Origin: CAVXEH01 sp963805645
GTDB taxonomy: Bacteria; Chloroflexota; Limnocylindria; QHBO01
Direction of reading: 5' to 3'
Assembly (NCBI GenBank): GCA_963805645.1
Contig: CAWDVA010000008.1
Span: 116,440 to 180,439, forward strand
Length of the DNA: 64,000 nt
The translations under genes were made by a program, and so were the position numbers. Shown in pieces: positions 40,238-50,122 of the stretch (position 1 is its first letter; the number at the start of each line of letters is the position of its first letter). The notes under the pieces were generated by a model that made no database searches, was not told the DNA's origin, and saw nothing but the letters and a program-made list of their open reading frames with translations.

Positions 40238-43200
40238 GTGGACCAGCGGTATGAGTGCATGGACGGCAACGAGGCTGCGGCCCGGGTCGCCTACGCCGCC
40301 AGCGAAGTGATCTCGATCTTTCCGATCACGCCAGCCTCGCCGATGGCGGAGCACTGTGACGACTGGGCAGCCGCGGGGCAGCCGAACCTGTGGGGCAAGG
40401 TCCCCGACGTGGTCGAGATGCAGTCGGAGGCGGGAGCCGCCGGGGCGCTGCACGGCGCGCTCCAGAAGGGCGCCCTGGGGACGACATTCACCGCGTCGCA
40501 GGGACTCCTGCTGATGGTCCCGAACATGTTCAAGATCTGCGGGGAGCTGACGCCAACGGTGATCCATGTCGCTGCGCGCACCGTGGCGACCCACGCGCTG
40601 TCGATCTTCGGCGACCACAGCGACGTGATGCATGCGCGGACGACCGGCTGGGCCATGCTCGCCGCCGGCTCGGTCCAGGAGGCGCACGACTTCGCGCTGG
40701 TGGCACATGCCGCCACGCTGCGAGCCAGGGTCCCGTTCCTCCACTTCTTCGACGGCTTCCGGACGTCGCACGAGGTCAACAAGATCGCCGTCCTCGAGGA
40801 CGACGACATCCGCGCGCTGGTGCGCGACGAGGACGTCATCGCCTTCCGTAGCCGGGGAATGACCCCCGATGCCCCGGCGGTGCGCGGCACCGCGCAGAAC
40901 CCTGATGTCTTCTTCCAGGCGCGCGAGGCGTCGAACCCGTTCCACCTGGCCGTCCCGGGCATCGTCGCCGAGGTGATGGACGAGCTCGCCGAGCGGACCG
41001 GCCGGCGGTACGGGCTGGTCGACTACCACGGCGCGCCCGACGCGGACCGCGTCATCGTGGCCATGGGCTCGGCCATCGGGGCGATCGAGGAGACCGTCGA
41101 CGCGCTCGTCGCCGCCGGGGAGCGCGTCGGCCTGCTGCGCGTCCGGCTCTTCCAGCCGTTCCCCACCGAGCAGATCATCGCGGCGCTGCCGTCCACGGTG
41201 CGCTCGATCGCCGTCCTCGACCGCACGAAGGAGCCGGGCGCGGTCGGGGAGCCGCTCTACCTCGAGATGGTGGCGACCATCGCCGAGGCGATGGACCGCG
41301 ACGACCCGCCGTTCGCGACAGCGCCGCGGGTGATCGGTGGCCGCTACGGGCTCTCGTCGAAGGAGATGACCCCGTCGATGATCAAGCCGATCTTCGAGGA
41401 GCTCGCCGCGGAGCGACCCAAGCGGCACTTCACCGTCGGCATCTACGACGACGTCACGCACCTCAGCCTGCCCATCGACGCCGGGTTCCGCCGCCCGCGC
41501 CCGGCCGGCGAGGTCCAGGCCGTCTTCTTCGGGCTCGGCTCGGACGGCACGGTGGGAGCCAACAAGGCGTCGGTGAAGATCATCGGCGAGAGCACGGACC
41601 TGTTCGCGCAGGGCTACTTCGTGTACGACTCCAAGAAGGCCGGATCGATCACCGTCTCCCACCTGCGCTTCGGCCCGCAGCCCATCACCTCGACCTACCT
41701 GGTCGAGGATGCGGACTTCGTGGCCTGTCACCAGTTCGGGCTGCTCGGCAAGACCAAGGTGCTCGAGCACGCGAAGCACGGCGCGACGTTCCTGCTCAAC
41801 GCCCCGTATGGCCCCGATGAGGTCTGGGACCATCTGCCGCGCGGCGTGCAGCAGCAGCTCGTCGACAAGGAGATCGACTTCTGGGTCATCGACGCGGTCG
41901 CCGTCGCGGACGAGGCCGGCATGGGCAGCCGGATCAACACCGTCATGCAGCCCTGCTTCTTCCAGCTGGCGGGCATCATCCCGGCGGACGAGGCGATCGC
42001 CCGCATCAAGGAATTCGTGCAGAAGACGTACGCCAAGCGCGGCGAGGCCATCGTCCAGCGCAATTTCGTGGCGATCGACAGCTCGCTGGAGAACCTCGCC
42101 CACGTGACCCTCGGCGGCGTGAGCAGCGAGCTGCCGACCACCGTGCCGGTGCCGGTCGACGCGCCCGACTTCGTGGCCCGCGTCACGTCGCGCCTGATGG
42201 CCGGCGACGGCGACCTGCTGCCGGTGAGCGCGCTCCCCGTGGACGGCGTCTTCCCCAGCGGGACGACGAAGTACGAGAAGCGGGCCATTGCCCAGGAGAT
42301 CCCGATCTGGGATCCGGCGATCTGCATCGACTGCGGCAAGTGCGCCATCGTCTGCCCCCACGCGACGATCCGCATGAAGGTCTTCCCGACCGCCGCCGTC
42401 GAGTCAGCTCCGGCCGGGTTCCTCCACAAGGAGTTCCGCTCTCGCGATCTGCCCGACCATCGGCTCACGATCCAGGTCGCGCCCGACGACTGCACGGGCT
42501 GCGGGGTCTGCGTCGACGTCTGCCCCGCAAAGAGCAAGACCGATACGAGCCACAAGGCGATCAACATGGAGCCGGTCGCCGACCATCGCGACATCGAGCG
42601 GCCGCGCTGGGACTTCTTCCAGTCCATCCCGCTGCTGGATCGCGGCCTGATCGCCCACGACACGGTCAAGGGCAGCCAGGTCCTCGAGCCGCTCTTCGAG
42701 TTCTCGGGTGCGTGCGCCGGCTGCGGGGAGACGCCCTACATCCGCCTCGTGACCCAGCTGTTCGGCGATCGGATGATCGTGGCCAACGCGACGGGCTGCT
42801 CCTCGATCTACGGCGCCAACCTGCCCACGACGCCGTGGACGGTCAACGCGATCGGCCGGGGGCCGGCCTGGAACAACTCGCTCTTCGAGGACAACGCGGA
42901 GTTCGGCCTGGGGATGCGCCTCGCGCTCGACGCCCAGACCGATCACGCCCGCCAGCTCCTCGAGCGCCTGGCTCCGCAGCTCGGCAGGGACCTCGTCGAC
43001 GGGCTCCTCGGCGCCGGCCAGGAGACGGAGGCCGAGATCGAGCTCCAGCGGGAGCGGGTGGGCCGCCTGCGCGAGGCGCTCGACGGCATCGATGGCCCCC
43101 TCGCCCCGGACGCCCGGCAGCTCCTCTCCGTCTGCGACGATCTCGTCCGCCGCGGGATCTGGATCATCGGCGGCGACGGCTGGGCCTACGACATCGGCTA

Positions 43201-43888
43201 CGGGGGCCTGGACCAGGTCCTCGCCTCGGGCCGCAACGTGAACATCCTGGTCCTCGACACCGAGGTCTACTCGAACACCGGCGGCCAGTCCTCGAAGGCG
43301 ACGCCGCGGGGCGCCGTCGCCAAGTTCGCGGCCGCCGGGAAGGGAACGGCCAAGAAGGACCTTGGCGCCGTTGCCCGGTCCTATGGCAACGTCTACGTCG
43401 CCCAGGTCTCGATGGGGGCCAACGACCTGCAGACCACCAAGGCCCTGCTCGAGGCCGATGCGTGGCCCGGCCCATCGCTCGTCATCGCCTACAGCACCTG
43501 CATCGCGCACGGGATCGACATGGGCAAGTCCATGTCGCACCAGAAGGACGCCGTGAAGAGCGGGTACTGGCCGCTCTACCGCTTCCATCCGTCGGAAGCC
43601 GAGAGTGGCCGGCCCTTCAAGCTCGACTCGGGGGCGCCGTCCATCCCGGTTGCCGCGTTCGCGGCGACCGAGGCGCGCTTTGCGTTCCTGCAGCGGGCCC
43701 ATCCCGAACGTGCCGCGGAGCTCACTGCGCTGGCCCAGGCCGACGCGGACGAGCGGTGGCGCTACTACGAGCAGCTCGCCGGCATCGAGCGTACCGTCCC
43801 GCACCTCACGCAGCCCGACCCGGACGTCCAGCCCGAGGTCGAGAGCGATGCGGGCTACCGCTACGAGGGTGAGGAGGATCCGGAATGA
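40238..43888 (+). CDS. nifJ: pyruvate:ferredoxin (flavodoxin) oxidoreductase
   Basis: This is a single-chain enzyme of about 1216 residues that converts pyruvate and CoA to acetyl-CoA and CO2 with reduction of ferredoxin or flavodoxin. Domains in order are the N-terminal pyrimidine-binding part (DGNEAAARVAYAASEVISIFPITPASPM), the gamma domain with GLGSDGTVGANK, two [4Fe-4S] clusters (CIDCGKCAIVCPH and CTGCGVCVDVCPAKS), and the thiamine diphosphate domain (CAGCGETPY, GGDGWAYDIGYGG, YSNTGGQ). A GTG start (DQRYECMDGN follows) is preferred; a longer upstream reading adds a non-conserved basic stretch. Oxygen-sensitive in most hosts, it implies micro-oxic or anaerobic metabolism. It overlaps the next gene by four bases. 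Confidence 0.96.
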   Translation: MDQRYECMDGNEAAARVAYAASEVISIFPITPASPMAEHCDDWAAAGQPNLWGKVPDVVEMQSEAGAAGALHGALQKGALGTTFTASQGLLLMVPNMFKICGELTPTVIHVAARTVATHALSIFGDHSDVMHARTTGWAMLAAGSVQEAHDFALVAHAATLRARVPFLHFFDGFRTSHEVNKIAVLEDDDIRALVRDEDVIAFRSRGMTPDAPAVRGTAQNPDVFFQAREASNPFHLAVPGIVAEVMDELAERTGRRYGLVDYHGAPDADRVIVAMGSAIGAIEETVDALVAAGERVGLLRVRLFQPFPTEQIIAALPSTVRSIAVLDRTKEPGAVGEPLYLEMVATIAEAMDRDDPPFATAPRVIGGRYGLSSKEMTPSMIKPIFEELAAERPKRHFTVGIYDDVTHLSLPIDAGFRRPRPAGEVQAVFFGLGSDGTVGANKASVKIIGESTDLFAQGYFVYDSKKAGSITVSHLRFGPQPITSTYLVEDADFVACHQFGLLGKTKVLEHAKHGATFLLNAPYGPDEVWDHLPRGVQQQLVDKEIDFWVIDAVAVADEAGMGSRINTVMQPCFFQLAGIIPADEAIARIKEFVQKTYAKRGEAIVQRNFVAIDSSLENLAHVTLGGVSSELPTTVPVPVDAPDFVARVTSRLMAGDGDLLPVSALPVDGVFPSGTTKYEKRAIAQEIPIWDPAICIDCGKCAIVCPHATIRMKVFPTAAVESAPAGFLHKEFRSRDLPDHRLTIQVAPDDCTGCGVCVDVCPAKSKTDTSHKAINMEPVADHRDIERPRWDFFQSIPLLDRGLIAHDTVKGSQVLEPLFEFSGACAGCGETPYIRLVTQLFGDRMIVANATGCSSIYGANLPTTPWTVNAIGRGPAWNNSLFEDNAEFGLGMRLALDAQTDHARQLLERLAPQLGRDLVDGLLGAGQETEAEIELQRERVGRLREALDGIDGPLAPDARQLLSVCDDLVRRGIWIIGGDGWAYDIGYGGLDQVLASGRNVNILVLDTEVYSNTGGQSSKATPRGAVAKFAAAGKGTAKKDLGAVARSYGNVYVAQVSMGANDLQTTKALLEADAWPGPSLVIAYSTCIAHGIDMGKSMSHQKDAVKSGYWPLYRFHPSEAESGRPFKLDSGAPSIPVAAFAATEARFAFLQRAHPERAAELTALAQADADERWRYYEQLAGIERTVPHLTQPDPDVQPEVESDAGYRYEGEEDPE

Positions 43889-44931
43889 CCATCGACCTTC
43901 GCTCCCGCTACCTTGGCCTGGAGCTCCGTTCGCCCATCGTCGCCTCCGCGGCGCCGCACAACGGAGAGCCGGAGATGGCCCGCCGGCTCGAGGCCGCGGG
44001 CGTCGGGGCCATCGTCCTCCCCTCGCTCTTCGAGGAGGAGATCCTTGCCGAGGAGTTCGGCATCAACCAGACCCTGGAGCAGGGCACGGAGCTCTTCGCC
44101 GAGGCCCTGGACTACTTCCCGGCCGTCACGGGGTTCGTCGGCGCGGCCGACCGGTACGTCGCCATGGTGGAGCAGGTCAAGGCCGCGACCGGCGTGCCCA
44201 TCATCGCCAGCCTCAATGCCACGAACACCGGTGCCTGGGTTCGCTATGCGCGCCTCATCCAGTCCGCGGGCGCCGATGCCCTCGAGCTGAACCTGTACCA
44301 CGTCGCCGGCGACCCGCGGCGAACCGCGGCGGACATGGAGGCTGCAGACCTCGCGCTGATCGCAGCGGTTCGCGAGGCGGTCACCATCCCGCTCGCGGTC
44401 AAGCTCAGCCCCTACTACTCCGCCTTCGCCAACTTCGCGTCGGCGGCCATCTCCGCCGGCGCCGACGGGCTCGTCCTCTTCAACCGCTTCTACCAGCCGG
44501 ACTTCGATCTCGAGGCGCTCGAGGTCGTGCCGCGGCTCGAGCTGAGCCAGCCGTGGGAGCTGCGGCTTCCGGTGCGCTGGATCGCGATCCTGCGACCGCA
44601 GCTGGGGCGCGAGGTGTCGCTGGCCGCCACCTCGGGGGTCCAGACCGGGACCGATGTCGTCAAGGCCCTCATGGTCGGCGCCGACGTGGTGATGATGACC
44701 TCCGCCCTCCTGCGCCATGGTCCCGAGCACGTCCGCCAGGTGGAGGCGGAGCTGCAGGCGTGGACCACGGAGCACGAGTACGAATCGGTCGCGCAGCTGC
44801 GCGGCAGCGCCAGCCAGGCCACCGCGGAGAACCCGTCCGCCTTCGAGCGGGCCAACTACGTGCGGACGATTCGATCCTGGGTCACGCCGCCCGAGCTCGC
44901 CGCGACATCGGGGGACCGTCGATCCGACTAG
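43885..44931 (+). CDS. dihydroorotate dehydrogenase-like FMN protein
   Basis: This is a 348-residue TIM-barrel flavoprotein resembling class 1 dihydroorotate dehydrogenase or the catalytic part of PreA. Visible blocks are YLGLELRSPIVASAAPHN, IIASLNATNTGAW, the substrate region LELNLYHVAG, IPLAVKLSPY, and the FMN phosphate-binding SGVQTGTDVVKALMVGADVVMM. The usual DHOD catalytic Cys/Ser loop is not obvious, so true dihydroorotate activity is doubtful. Genes of this type often follow nifJ in other bacteria. The ATGA overlap here shows co-translation, and a role in recycling ferredoxin electrons is possible but unproven. Confidence 0.88.
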   Translation: MTIDLRSRYLGLELRSPIVASAAPHNGEPEMARRLEAAGVGAIVLPSLFEEEILAEEFGINQTLEQGTELFAEALDYFPAVTGFVGAADRYVAMVEQVKAATGVPIIASLNATNTGAWVRYARLIQSAGADALELNLYHVAGDPRRTAADMEAADLALIAAVREAVTIPLAVKLSPYYSAFANFASAAISAGADGLVLFNRFYQPDFDLEALEVVPRLELSQPWELRLPVRWIAILRPQLGREVSLAATSGVQTGTDVVKALMVGADVVMMTSALLRHGPEHVRQVEAELQAWTTEHEYESVAQLRGSASQATAENPSAFERANYVRTIRSWVTPPELAATSGDRRSD

Positions 44932-44935
44932 CGCG

Positions 44936-44955
44936 ACCGCGGGTACGACCGCGGT
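44936..44955. terminator. hairpin between convergent operons
   Basis: ACCGCGG and CCGCGGT form a perfect 7-base stem with a 6-base loop just after the stop of the DHOD-like gene. The next gene is convergent, so this may terminate the nifJ transcript. No T-run follows. Confidence 0.45.
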
Positions 44956-45007
44956 TGGGTCACCGGGATTCGGATGCTGAGCGCGTTCCTGCCGGGCGCA
45001 CGCGCAT

Positions 45008-46378
45008 TCACAGTGCCCGCGGATGCCCTCCCGCGCGCCAGTGCGCCTCGATGTCCTCGAGGCTTCTTCCCCGTGTTTCCGGCACCAGGAGGAATGCGAA
45101 GACCCACGCCCCGATGCTGATGATGCCGTACAACCAGAACGTGGGAGCTCTGCCCAGGGCCTGCGTGAGCGTCAGGAACGAAAGCGCCACGATCAGGTTG
45201 GCGCCCCAATTGGCGACCGTCCCGACGCTCATGGCCCGACCTCGAATGCGCAACGGATAGATCTCCGACAGCATCAGCCAGAACACCGGCCCGAGCCCCA
45301 CGGCGAATGAACCGACGTAGGTCATGAGGCCGATCACCGCGATCCACCCAAGGCTGCCGGCCAGCTGCGGAAGGGCGAACGCCAGCCCCAGCACGAACAG
45401 GCTCGCCGCCATTCCGGCCAGGCTGACCAGCAGGAGCGGTCGTCGTCCGACCCGGTCGATCAGCTGCATGGCCACCAACGTCAGGAGGACGTTGACGATG
45501 CCGACGCCGACGCTTGCCAGGATCGCCACCGACGCCGAGGAGAATCCGGCGAAGTCCAGGATCGTCGGGGCGTAGTAGATCACCGTGTTGATGCCGGTGA
45601 TCTGCTGCGCGATGGCCAGTCCGATGCCCACGACCATCGCCGGGCGCAAGAGCGGACTGAGCAGCTCGGACCAGTGTCCCTTCTGCTGCGCCACGCTCTG
45701 CTGGATCTCAGTGAGCTCGCCGTTCACCTGTTCCCGGCTGCGAATCCTGTTCAGGACGGCCCGGGCCCGGTCGGGGTGTCCACGGCCGACCAGCCATCGC
45801 GGGCTGTCCGGGACGAACAGCAGCCCGGCGGAAAATGCGGCCGCCGGAATCACGGCCAGCGCGAACATCCACCGCCAGGCCTGGGACCCGGCGAAGGCGT
45901 AGTCGATGCCGTAGGAGATCACGATGCCGCTGGTGAGGGCGACCTGGTTGATCGACACGAGCTTGCCGCGGATGGCAATCGGGGCGATCTCGGAGATGTA
46001 GAGCGGCGCCACGAACGAGGCGGTGCCGATGGCGGCACCGGCGACGACCCGGGCGGTCACCAGCCACGGCGTGCCTGGTGCCAGTGCCGCGCCGATGGCA
46101 CCCGTCGCAAACACGATCGCGGTGACGATCAGGAGCCTGCGACGTCCGAGGCGGTCGGCCAGGAGGCCCCCGATGACCGCGCCAAGGAGCGATCCGACCA
46201 GGACCGAACTGACGACGATCTCTTCGAGGCCCGGAGACAGGGAGAAGTCGGTCTTGATGAACAGGATGGCCCCGGAGATGACGCCGATGTCGTAGCCGAA
46301 CAGCATCCCGCCCAGCGCCGAGACGGCCGTCGCGAGATAGACGAGGCGCTTCCCATCCGGCCGGGCCTGGTTGCTCAT
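45008..46378 (-). CDS. sugar porter family MFS transporter
   Basis: This is a 456-residue, 12-helix sugar:proton symporter. Sugar porter motifs are all present: GYDIGVISGA in helix 1, LADRLGRRRLL between helices 2 and 3, PDSPRWLVGRG after helix 6, IDRVGRRPLLL between 8 and 9, and the C-terminal PETRGRSLEDIE. Its ATG overlaps by one base the stop codon of the GH15 gene upstream, so they are co-translated. The pair suggests that glucose released from an alpha-glucan is imported or exported by this permease. Confidence 0.95.
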   Translation of the reverse strand: MSNQARPDGKRLVYLATAVSALGGMLFGYDIGVISGAILFIKTDFSLSPGLEEIVVSSVLVGSLLGAVIGGLLADRLGRRRLLIVTAIVFATGAIGAALAPGTPWLVTARVVAGAAIGTASFVAPLYISEIAPIAIRGKLVSINQVALTSGIVISYGIDYAFAGSQAWRWMFALAVIPAAAFSAGLLFVPDSPRWLVGRGHPDRARAVLNRIRSREQVNGELTEIQQSVAQQKGHWSELLSPLLRPAMVVGIGLAIAQQITGINTVIYYAPTILDFAGFSSASVAILASVGVGIVNVLLTLVAMQLIDRVGRRPLLLVSLAGMAASLFVLGLAFALPQLAGSLGWIAVIGLMTYVGSFAVGLGPVFWLMLSEIYPLRIRGRAMSVGTVANWGANLIVALSFLTLTQALGRAPTFWLYGIISIGAWVFAFLLVPETRGRSLEDIEAHWRAGGHPRAL

Positions 46379-48837
46379 CAGCGCGATCCGGCAGGCGCGA
46401 TTCGAGCCGATGTGCTGACCTCGACGCGCAGATCACGGCCCTCCCAGCGGCGCGCCTCCGGCCACCAGAACGTGAAGTCCACGGCCTGACCGGGCACCAG
46501 CCCGTCCGAACCGGGCACGTCGGCCACCCATATTCCGAGGCCAGTGTCGCGGGCATCGAGATCGGCCCAGCTGTGGCGGGCGTCGATGGAGTAATGGACC
46601 CGGGCCGGAGCCATCAGCTCCAGGCGCAGCGTGCGGCCAGCCGCCATGGAGGGCCGCGGCGCCGTGAACCGCCAGGTCGCGCGGGTCGCCGCCGGTGCCC
46701 TGCCGCCGTAGCGCCTCCAGGCGGCCTCGGGACGGTCGATGGCATGGCCCAGGGCGATCGAGCGGACCAGCTTCACGTACTCCGCGTGAGCCCACGCCAG
46801 CGGCATCGCCGAGCCGCTTGGCCGCCCGGGGACCAGGCCGCGCTCTGCGATCGGATCGGCATCCCAGACCTGCTCGGGCAGCATGCCCCCGCCCGAGGCC
46901 ATGCGCCGCATCGCCTCGAGGTACGGCCGTGCGTCGCGCCCGGCGTCGAGCTCGTAGTGGCCGCGCTCGCCGACCAGGATCGGCCAGCCACGGCCGATCC
47001 CCGTTCCGTCGTACGCGCTCCCGTCGGCGTGCTCTCCGTAGCCGTCGCCGTTGTAGCGGTGCCAGACGGGACCGCTCGGCGTCTCCGTTCGCAGGATGGC
47101 ATCTGCGACCGCGAGGCTCGAGACGATCCGGGGATCGTCGGGGAGGCGCAGCCCGAACCGCACCAGCGACAGGAAGTCCGTGCCGACCATCTCGTCGGCC
47201 GGCGTTCGCGATGCGTCCGGCGGTTGGTTCCGCACGGTGACGGCCGTGGAGATGGGCGCACCGGCGAGGACATCCGGCGAGGCAATCCGCACGTAGTAGC
47301 CATCCACGCCATGCGCGCGGGCCAGGGGAGTGTCGCGGACGTAGGTCCAGTCCTCGATCGAGGCGTTCCAGTCGTCGGCCAGCTCGAGGCAGTACGAGGC
47401 GGCCGGTTCGGGCAGGTGTCCAGCGGCGACCACCAGCGCGGCGACGACCGGCGCCAGGGTGGATGGGCAGAGGCCGGCGGTCTCCTCCCAGCGGTCCTGC
47501 CCCGTGGCGGGGCCGGTCCGGGCGATGAAGCCGGCAGCCCGCGCGATCATGCGGTCGAGCGCCGCCTTCGTGACGAGGCTCTCGAAGACTGCCGCATCGG
47601 AGCCGGTCCGGCCGTGCATGTGGGAAGCGCCCGAGTCAAGCGCCCCCGCCAGCAGGAGCGGGTAGGCGGTCTCGTCGAGCTGCAACCCGTTCCAGTGCGG
47701 GTCGCCGTCCACCCACTGGTTCTGCGGCCAGTGGCCGTCGGGCTCCTGCGACGCGACCAGGTAGGCGAGCGTGCGCCGCGCGGTCGCCGCAGCGCCCAGC
47801 GCGACGAACGCTCCTGCCGACTCGACGAGGTCGCGGGACCAGACCAGGTGATAGCCGCCCAGGTCGTTGCGGGTGTTGCCCCACGGGATCGAAAGGCTGG
47901 CAACGGTCGCCCCCGGCAGGGTCCGGTCCTGGAGGGACCGGAGAACCGTGGCCGAGGTCATGTACAGGTCGCGGTCCTCCCGCGGCAGATCGGTGGGAGG
48001 CTCCACCACCGTCCGCCCGAAGGCGTGCCAGTTGCCGACGTACTCGTCCCAGGCGCTCTGGAAATGGCCGGCCAGTGCGGCGGACGCCTCCAGTCCGGCC
48101 TCATCGGGCCGGGCGCCGAAGGCCAGGGCCAGCTGGACTGCCCCTCCGTCGAGGACCAGTTCGGTCATGCCGGCGACGTTGCCGGCATCGGTGCGCGCGT
48201 GCGTCCAGGTCATCCGACCGTTCGCCGCGAAGTCCTGCCAACCGTCCGACGTCCCAACGTATCCCACGCTCTGGCGGACCGGGCCGGGGTCGGATGCCAG
48301 CGCCAGGGCCCACTGGCCGTTCTGCGCGAAGAGCATCGCCCTCCCCTTGTACTCGCCTGCCCAGGCGCGGCCACCGAGGCCCCCGAACCCCAGGTGAGGC
48401 GCGAGCAACGGGTACAGCCGGAGCGGATGGGCCACCCGCTCGGGATCGGCCACGTCGCGGCGATCCGAGAGTCGCGCCTCGATGCGGACGACGTCGGCAT
48501 GGTCGTCCGCGCAGATCCGCAGCGTCAGCTCGTACCGTGGGTGGCTGTGCACGGCCGTGATCGCCGGCACGCCCGGCGCCTCCTGCCGGACGGTGTGGCT
48601 GGCGTCCCGCTTGACCTCGCTCCAGAAGCCGGCGTCGTCAGCCACGATGAAGCCCAGGTCGCGGACCTGTGGCCGATCCACGTGCGGCCAGTAGGTCTCG
48701 TTCAGGACGCCGTGCCCGATCGTGAACCAGACCCGACTCGCATAGTGGGACGTCCCGACGGTGTCCTTATCGCTGCTGGACCAGGTCGGCGCGATTCCGG
48801 GCCCGCCGGGAGCGGCTGCGCCATCTGGATCGTTCAT
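46378..48837 (-). CDS. glycoside hydrolase family 15 glucoamylase-like protein
   Basis: This is an 819-residue inverting alpha-glucosidase-type enzyme. The N-terminal beta-sandwich (about residues 20-270) begins with TSHYASRVWFTIGHGVLNETYWP, typical of bacterial glucoamylases and glucodextranases. The (alpha/alpha)6 barrel carries YHLVWSRDLVESAGAF, GHWPQNQWVDG and RWEETAGLCPSTLAP, in which the paired Glu includes the catalytic acid. No clear signal peptide is seen, so it is probably cytosolic and acts on storage glycan or imported dextrin. A C-terminal Ig-like domain follows the barrel. It forms an operon with the sugar porter. Confidence 0.93.
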   Translation of the reverse strand: MNDPDGAAAPGGPGIAPTWSSSDKDTVGTSHYASRVWFTIGHGVLNETYWPHVDRPQVRDLGFIVADDAGFWSEVKRDASHTVRQEAPGVPAITAVHSHPRYELTLRICADDHADVVRIEARLSDRRDVADPERVAHPLRLYPLLAPHLGFGGLGGRAWAGEYKGRAMLFAQNGQWALALASDPGPVRQSVGYVGTSDGWQDFAANGRMTWTHARTDAGNVAGMTELVLDGGAVQLALAFGARPDEAGLEASAALAGHFQSAWDEYVGNWHAFGRTVVEPPTDLPREDRDLYMTSATVLRSLQDRTLPGATVASLSIPWGNTRNDLGGYHLVWSRDLVESAGAFVALGAAATARRTLAYLVASQEPDGHWPQNQWVDGDPHWNGLQLDETAYPLLLAGALDSGASHMHGRTGSDAAVFESLVTKAALDRMIARAAGFIARTGPATGQDRWEETAGLCPSTLAPVVAALVVAAGHLPEPAASYCLELADDWNASIEDWTYVRDTPLARAHGVDGYYVRIASPDVLAGAPISTAVTVRNQPPDASRTPADEMVGTDFLSLVRFGLRLPDDPRIVSSLAVADAILRTETPSGPVWHRYNGDGYGEHADGSAYDGTGIGRGWPILVGERGHYELDAGRDARPYLEAMRRMASGGGMLPEQVWDADPIAERGLVPGRPSGSAMPLAWAHAEYVKLVRSIALGHAIDRPEAAWRRYGGRAPAATRATWRFTAPRPSMAAGRTLRLELMAPARVHYSIDARHSWADLDARDTGLGIWVADVPGSDGLVPGQAVDFTFWWPEARRWEGRDLRVEVSTSARIAPAGSR

Positions 48838-49138
48838 CGGGCGGGACGGGCGGCTGCGGCGAGTGGATTCATGGTCGGCCCTGTTACCCCGGGGTGTCCA
48901 TCTGGAGCGAGCCCCTGATTGATCTGAGTGCGAAAGGCGAACAGGGCGGGATTGTCCGGAGCAGAACGTCCTCAGCGTCGTGGACGCTTGAGGCGATTAG
49001 CCAACTCCCATCCTACCCATATCAACGCGGATTGGGGCGGGAGGCGAGGTTTGACTCAGCCACGGCGCTCGGGACGCGAGCTGTCCCGGCTCCGTGGCAC
49101 CCAGCGTCAGCGCGTCGATCCTGGGGCCACCCGGCCCG
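48838..49138. other. 301-base intergenic region without a gene
   Basis: This gap lies upstream of the minus-strand GH15 gene and downstream of the minus-strand LLM gene of the molybdenum hydroxylase operon. A hairpin with arms CCTCAGCGTC and GACGCTTGAGG (48970-48993, one bulged base) is the clearest structure and may end the upstream operon. On the minus strand, TTGATA and GGCTAAT about 17 bases apart (near 49023-48994) form a weak possible promoter. The open frames here have poor codon usage and I do not accept them. Confidence 0.5.
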
Positions 49139-50122
49139 TCATCGGAAGGCGGAGATGATCTGGTCGTTGATCAGGTCGAGCTGGTCGAGCTGGTCGCTGG
49201 TCGGGCCCAGGACGACGTACTCGCAGCCGGCCTCCTCGAGATCCTTGAGCCTGGCGACGATGTCGTCGGGCGTCCCCAGCAGGTAGCACTCCTGCAGGTG
49301 CTGGAAGGTCCGATGGGTCCCCATCACCTGCTCGAAGTAGCCGCGCTGGATCTCGTGGGCCTTGTCGCGGTTCGCGGTGTCCACGATGTACGTGAAGTTC
49401 GTGTGCGCGAACTTCAGCGAGCTCACCGGTCGCCCGCGGGCGACCAGCCCTTCCTTGATCTGGCTCCAGTCGCGCTTGATCCACTCCTGGCTGCCCGAGC
49501 AGCGGCTGATCCAGGCATCGGCGTCCAGGATGCGGTTGAGCACGGCCTTGGAGAGCACCGGCAGGTCGTGGTACTCCGGGTCGGGAATCCGCGAGCCACC
49601 GGCGACCCAGACCTCCGGCATCTTCGGTGGGCGCGGCTCGATGGTCACGTCCTCGAACTGGTAGTACTTCCCCGCGAAGCTGACATGGTCCTCGGTCAGC
49701 AGCAGCCGAACCGCGGCGAGAATCTCGTCGGTACGCTTGCCTCGCTCCTCGATCCGGGTCCCCACCGCGCGGAACTCGTCCGGATCCCAGCCGCCCCCGA
49801 TGCCGAACATGAACTTCCCGCCGGTCAGGTAGTCGAGCGTGGCGATCTCCTTGGCGAGGATCACCGGGTTGCGCAGCGGAAGGACCAGGATCCCGGTGCC
49901 GTACCGGACGTCCGGTGCGAGCGCGGCGGCGTAGGTGAGCGTGGTCATCGGCTCCAGCCATGGCATGCCGTACAGGCCCGGGGCGTGGAGCAGGTGGTCG
50001 ATCACCCACAGGTCGATGCCCAGGTCGTTCGCCTTGCGTGCGAAGTCGCCGACCTCCGCGTGGGCGCGTTCGTAGGAGAGATCGGGGTAGCAGTAGGACG
50101 GAATCCAGACGCCGAACTTCAT
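49139..50122 (-). CDS. LLM-class flavin-dependent oxidoreductase
   Basis: This is a 327-residue luciferase-like oxidoreductase. Conserved parts are MKFGVWIPSYCYPDLSYE, IDLWVIDHLLHAP, VRYGTGILVLPLRNPVILAKE and FMFGIGGGWDPDEFRAVG. The start MKFG overlaps the cupin gene stop (ATGA), and it is the last gene of the seven-gene hydroxylase operon. In such catabolic operons, LLM proteins act as monooxygenases (with a flavin reductase) or as F420-dependent dehydrogenases. This one could open or further oxidise the ring product of the hydroxylase. No flavin reductase gene is visible. Confidence 0.9.
   Translation of the reverse strand: MKFGVWIPSYCYPDLSYERAHAEVGDFARKANDLGIDLWVIDHLLHAPGLYGMPWLEPMTTLTYAAALAPDVRYGTGILVLPLRNPVILAKEIATLDYLTGGKFMFGIGGGWDPDEFRAVGTRIEERGKRTDEILAAVRLLLTEDHVSFAGKYYQFEDVTIEPRPPKMPEVWVAGGSRIPDPEYHDLPVLSKAVLNRILDADAWISRCSGSQEWIKRDWSQIKEGLVARGRPVSSLKFAHTNFTYIVDTANRDKAHEIQRGYFEQVMGTHRTFQHLQECYLLGTPDDIVARLKDLEEAGCEYVVLGPTSDQLDQLDLINDQIISAFR

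Noticed and set aside
39710..42361. Minus-strand open frame of 883 codons opposite nifJ
   Set aside because: NifJ motifs are continuous on the plus strand; the antisense product has low-complexity composition and no domain.
46573..48918. Plus-strand open frame of 781 codons opposite the GH15 gene
   Set aside because: The GH15 catalytic motifs on the minus strand are unmistakable; the opposite frame is compositional noise.
48894..49286. Plus-strand frame of 130 codons in the 48.8-49.1 kb gap
   Set aside because: Codon usage lacks the strong third-position GC bias of neighbours, and half of it overlaps the LLM gene on the other strand.
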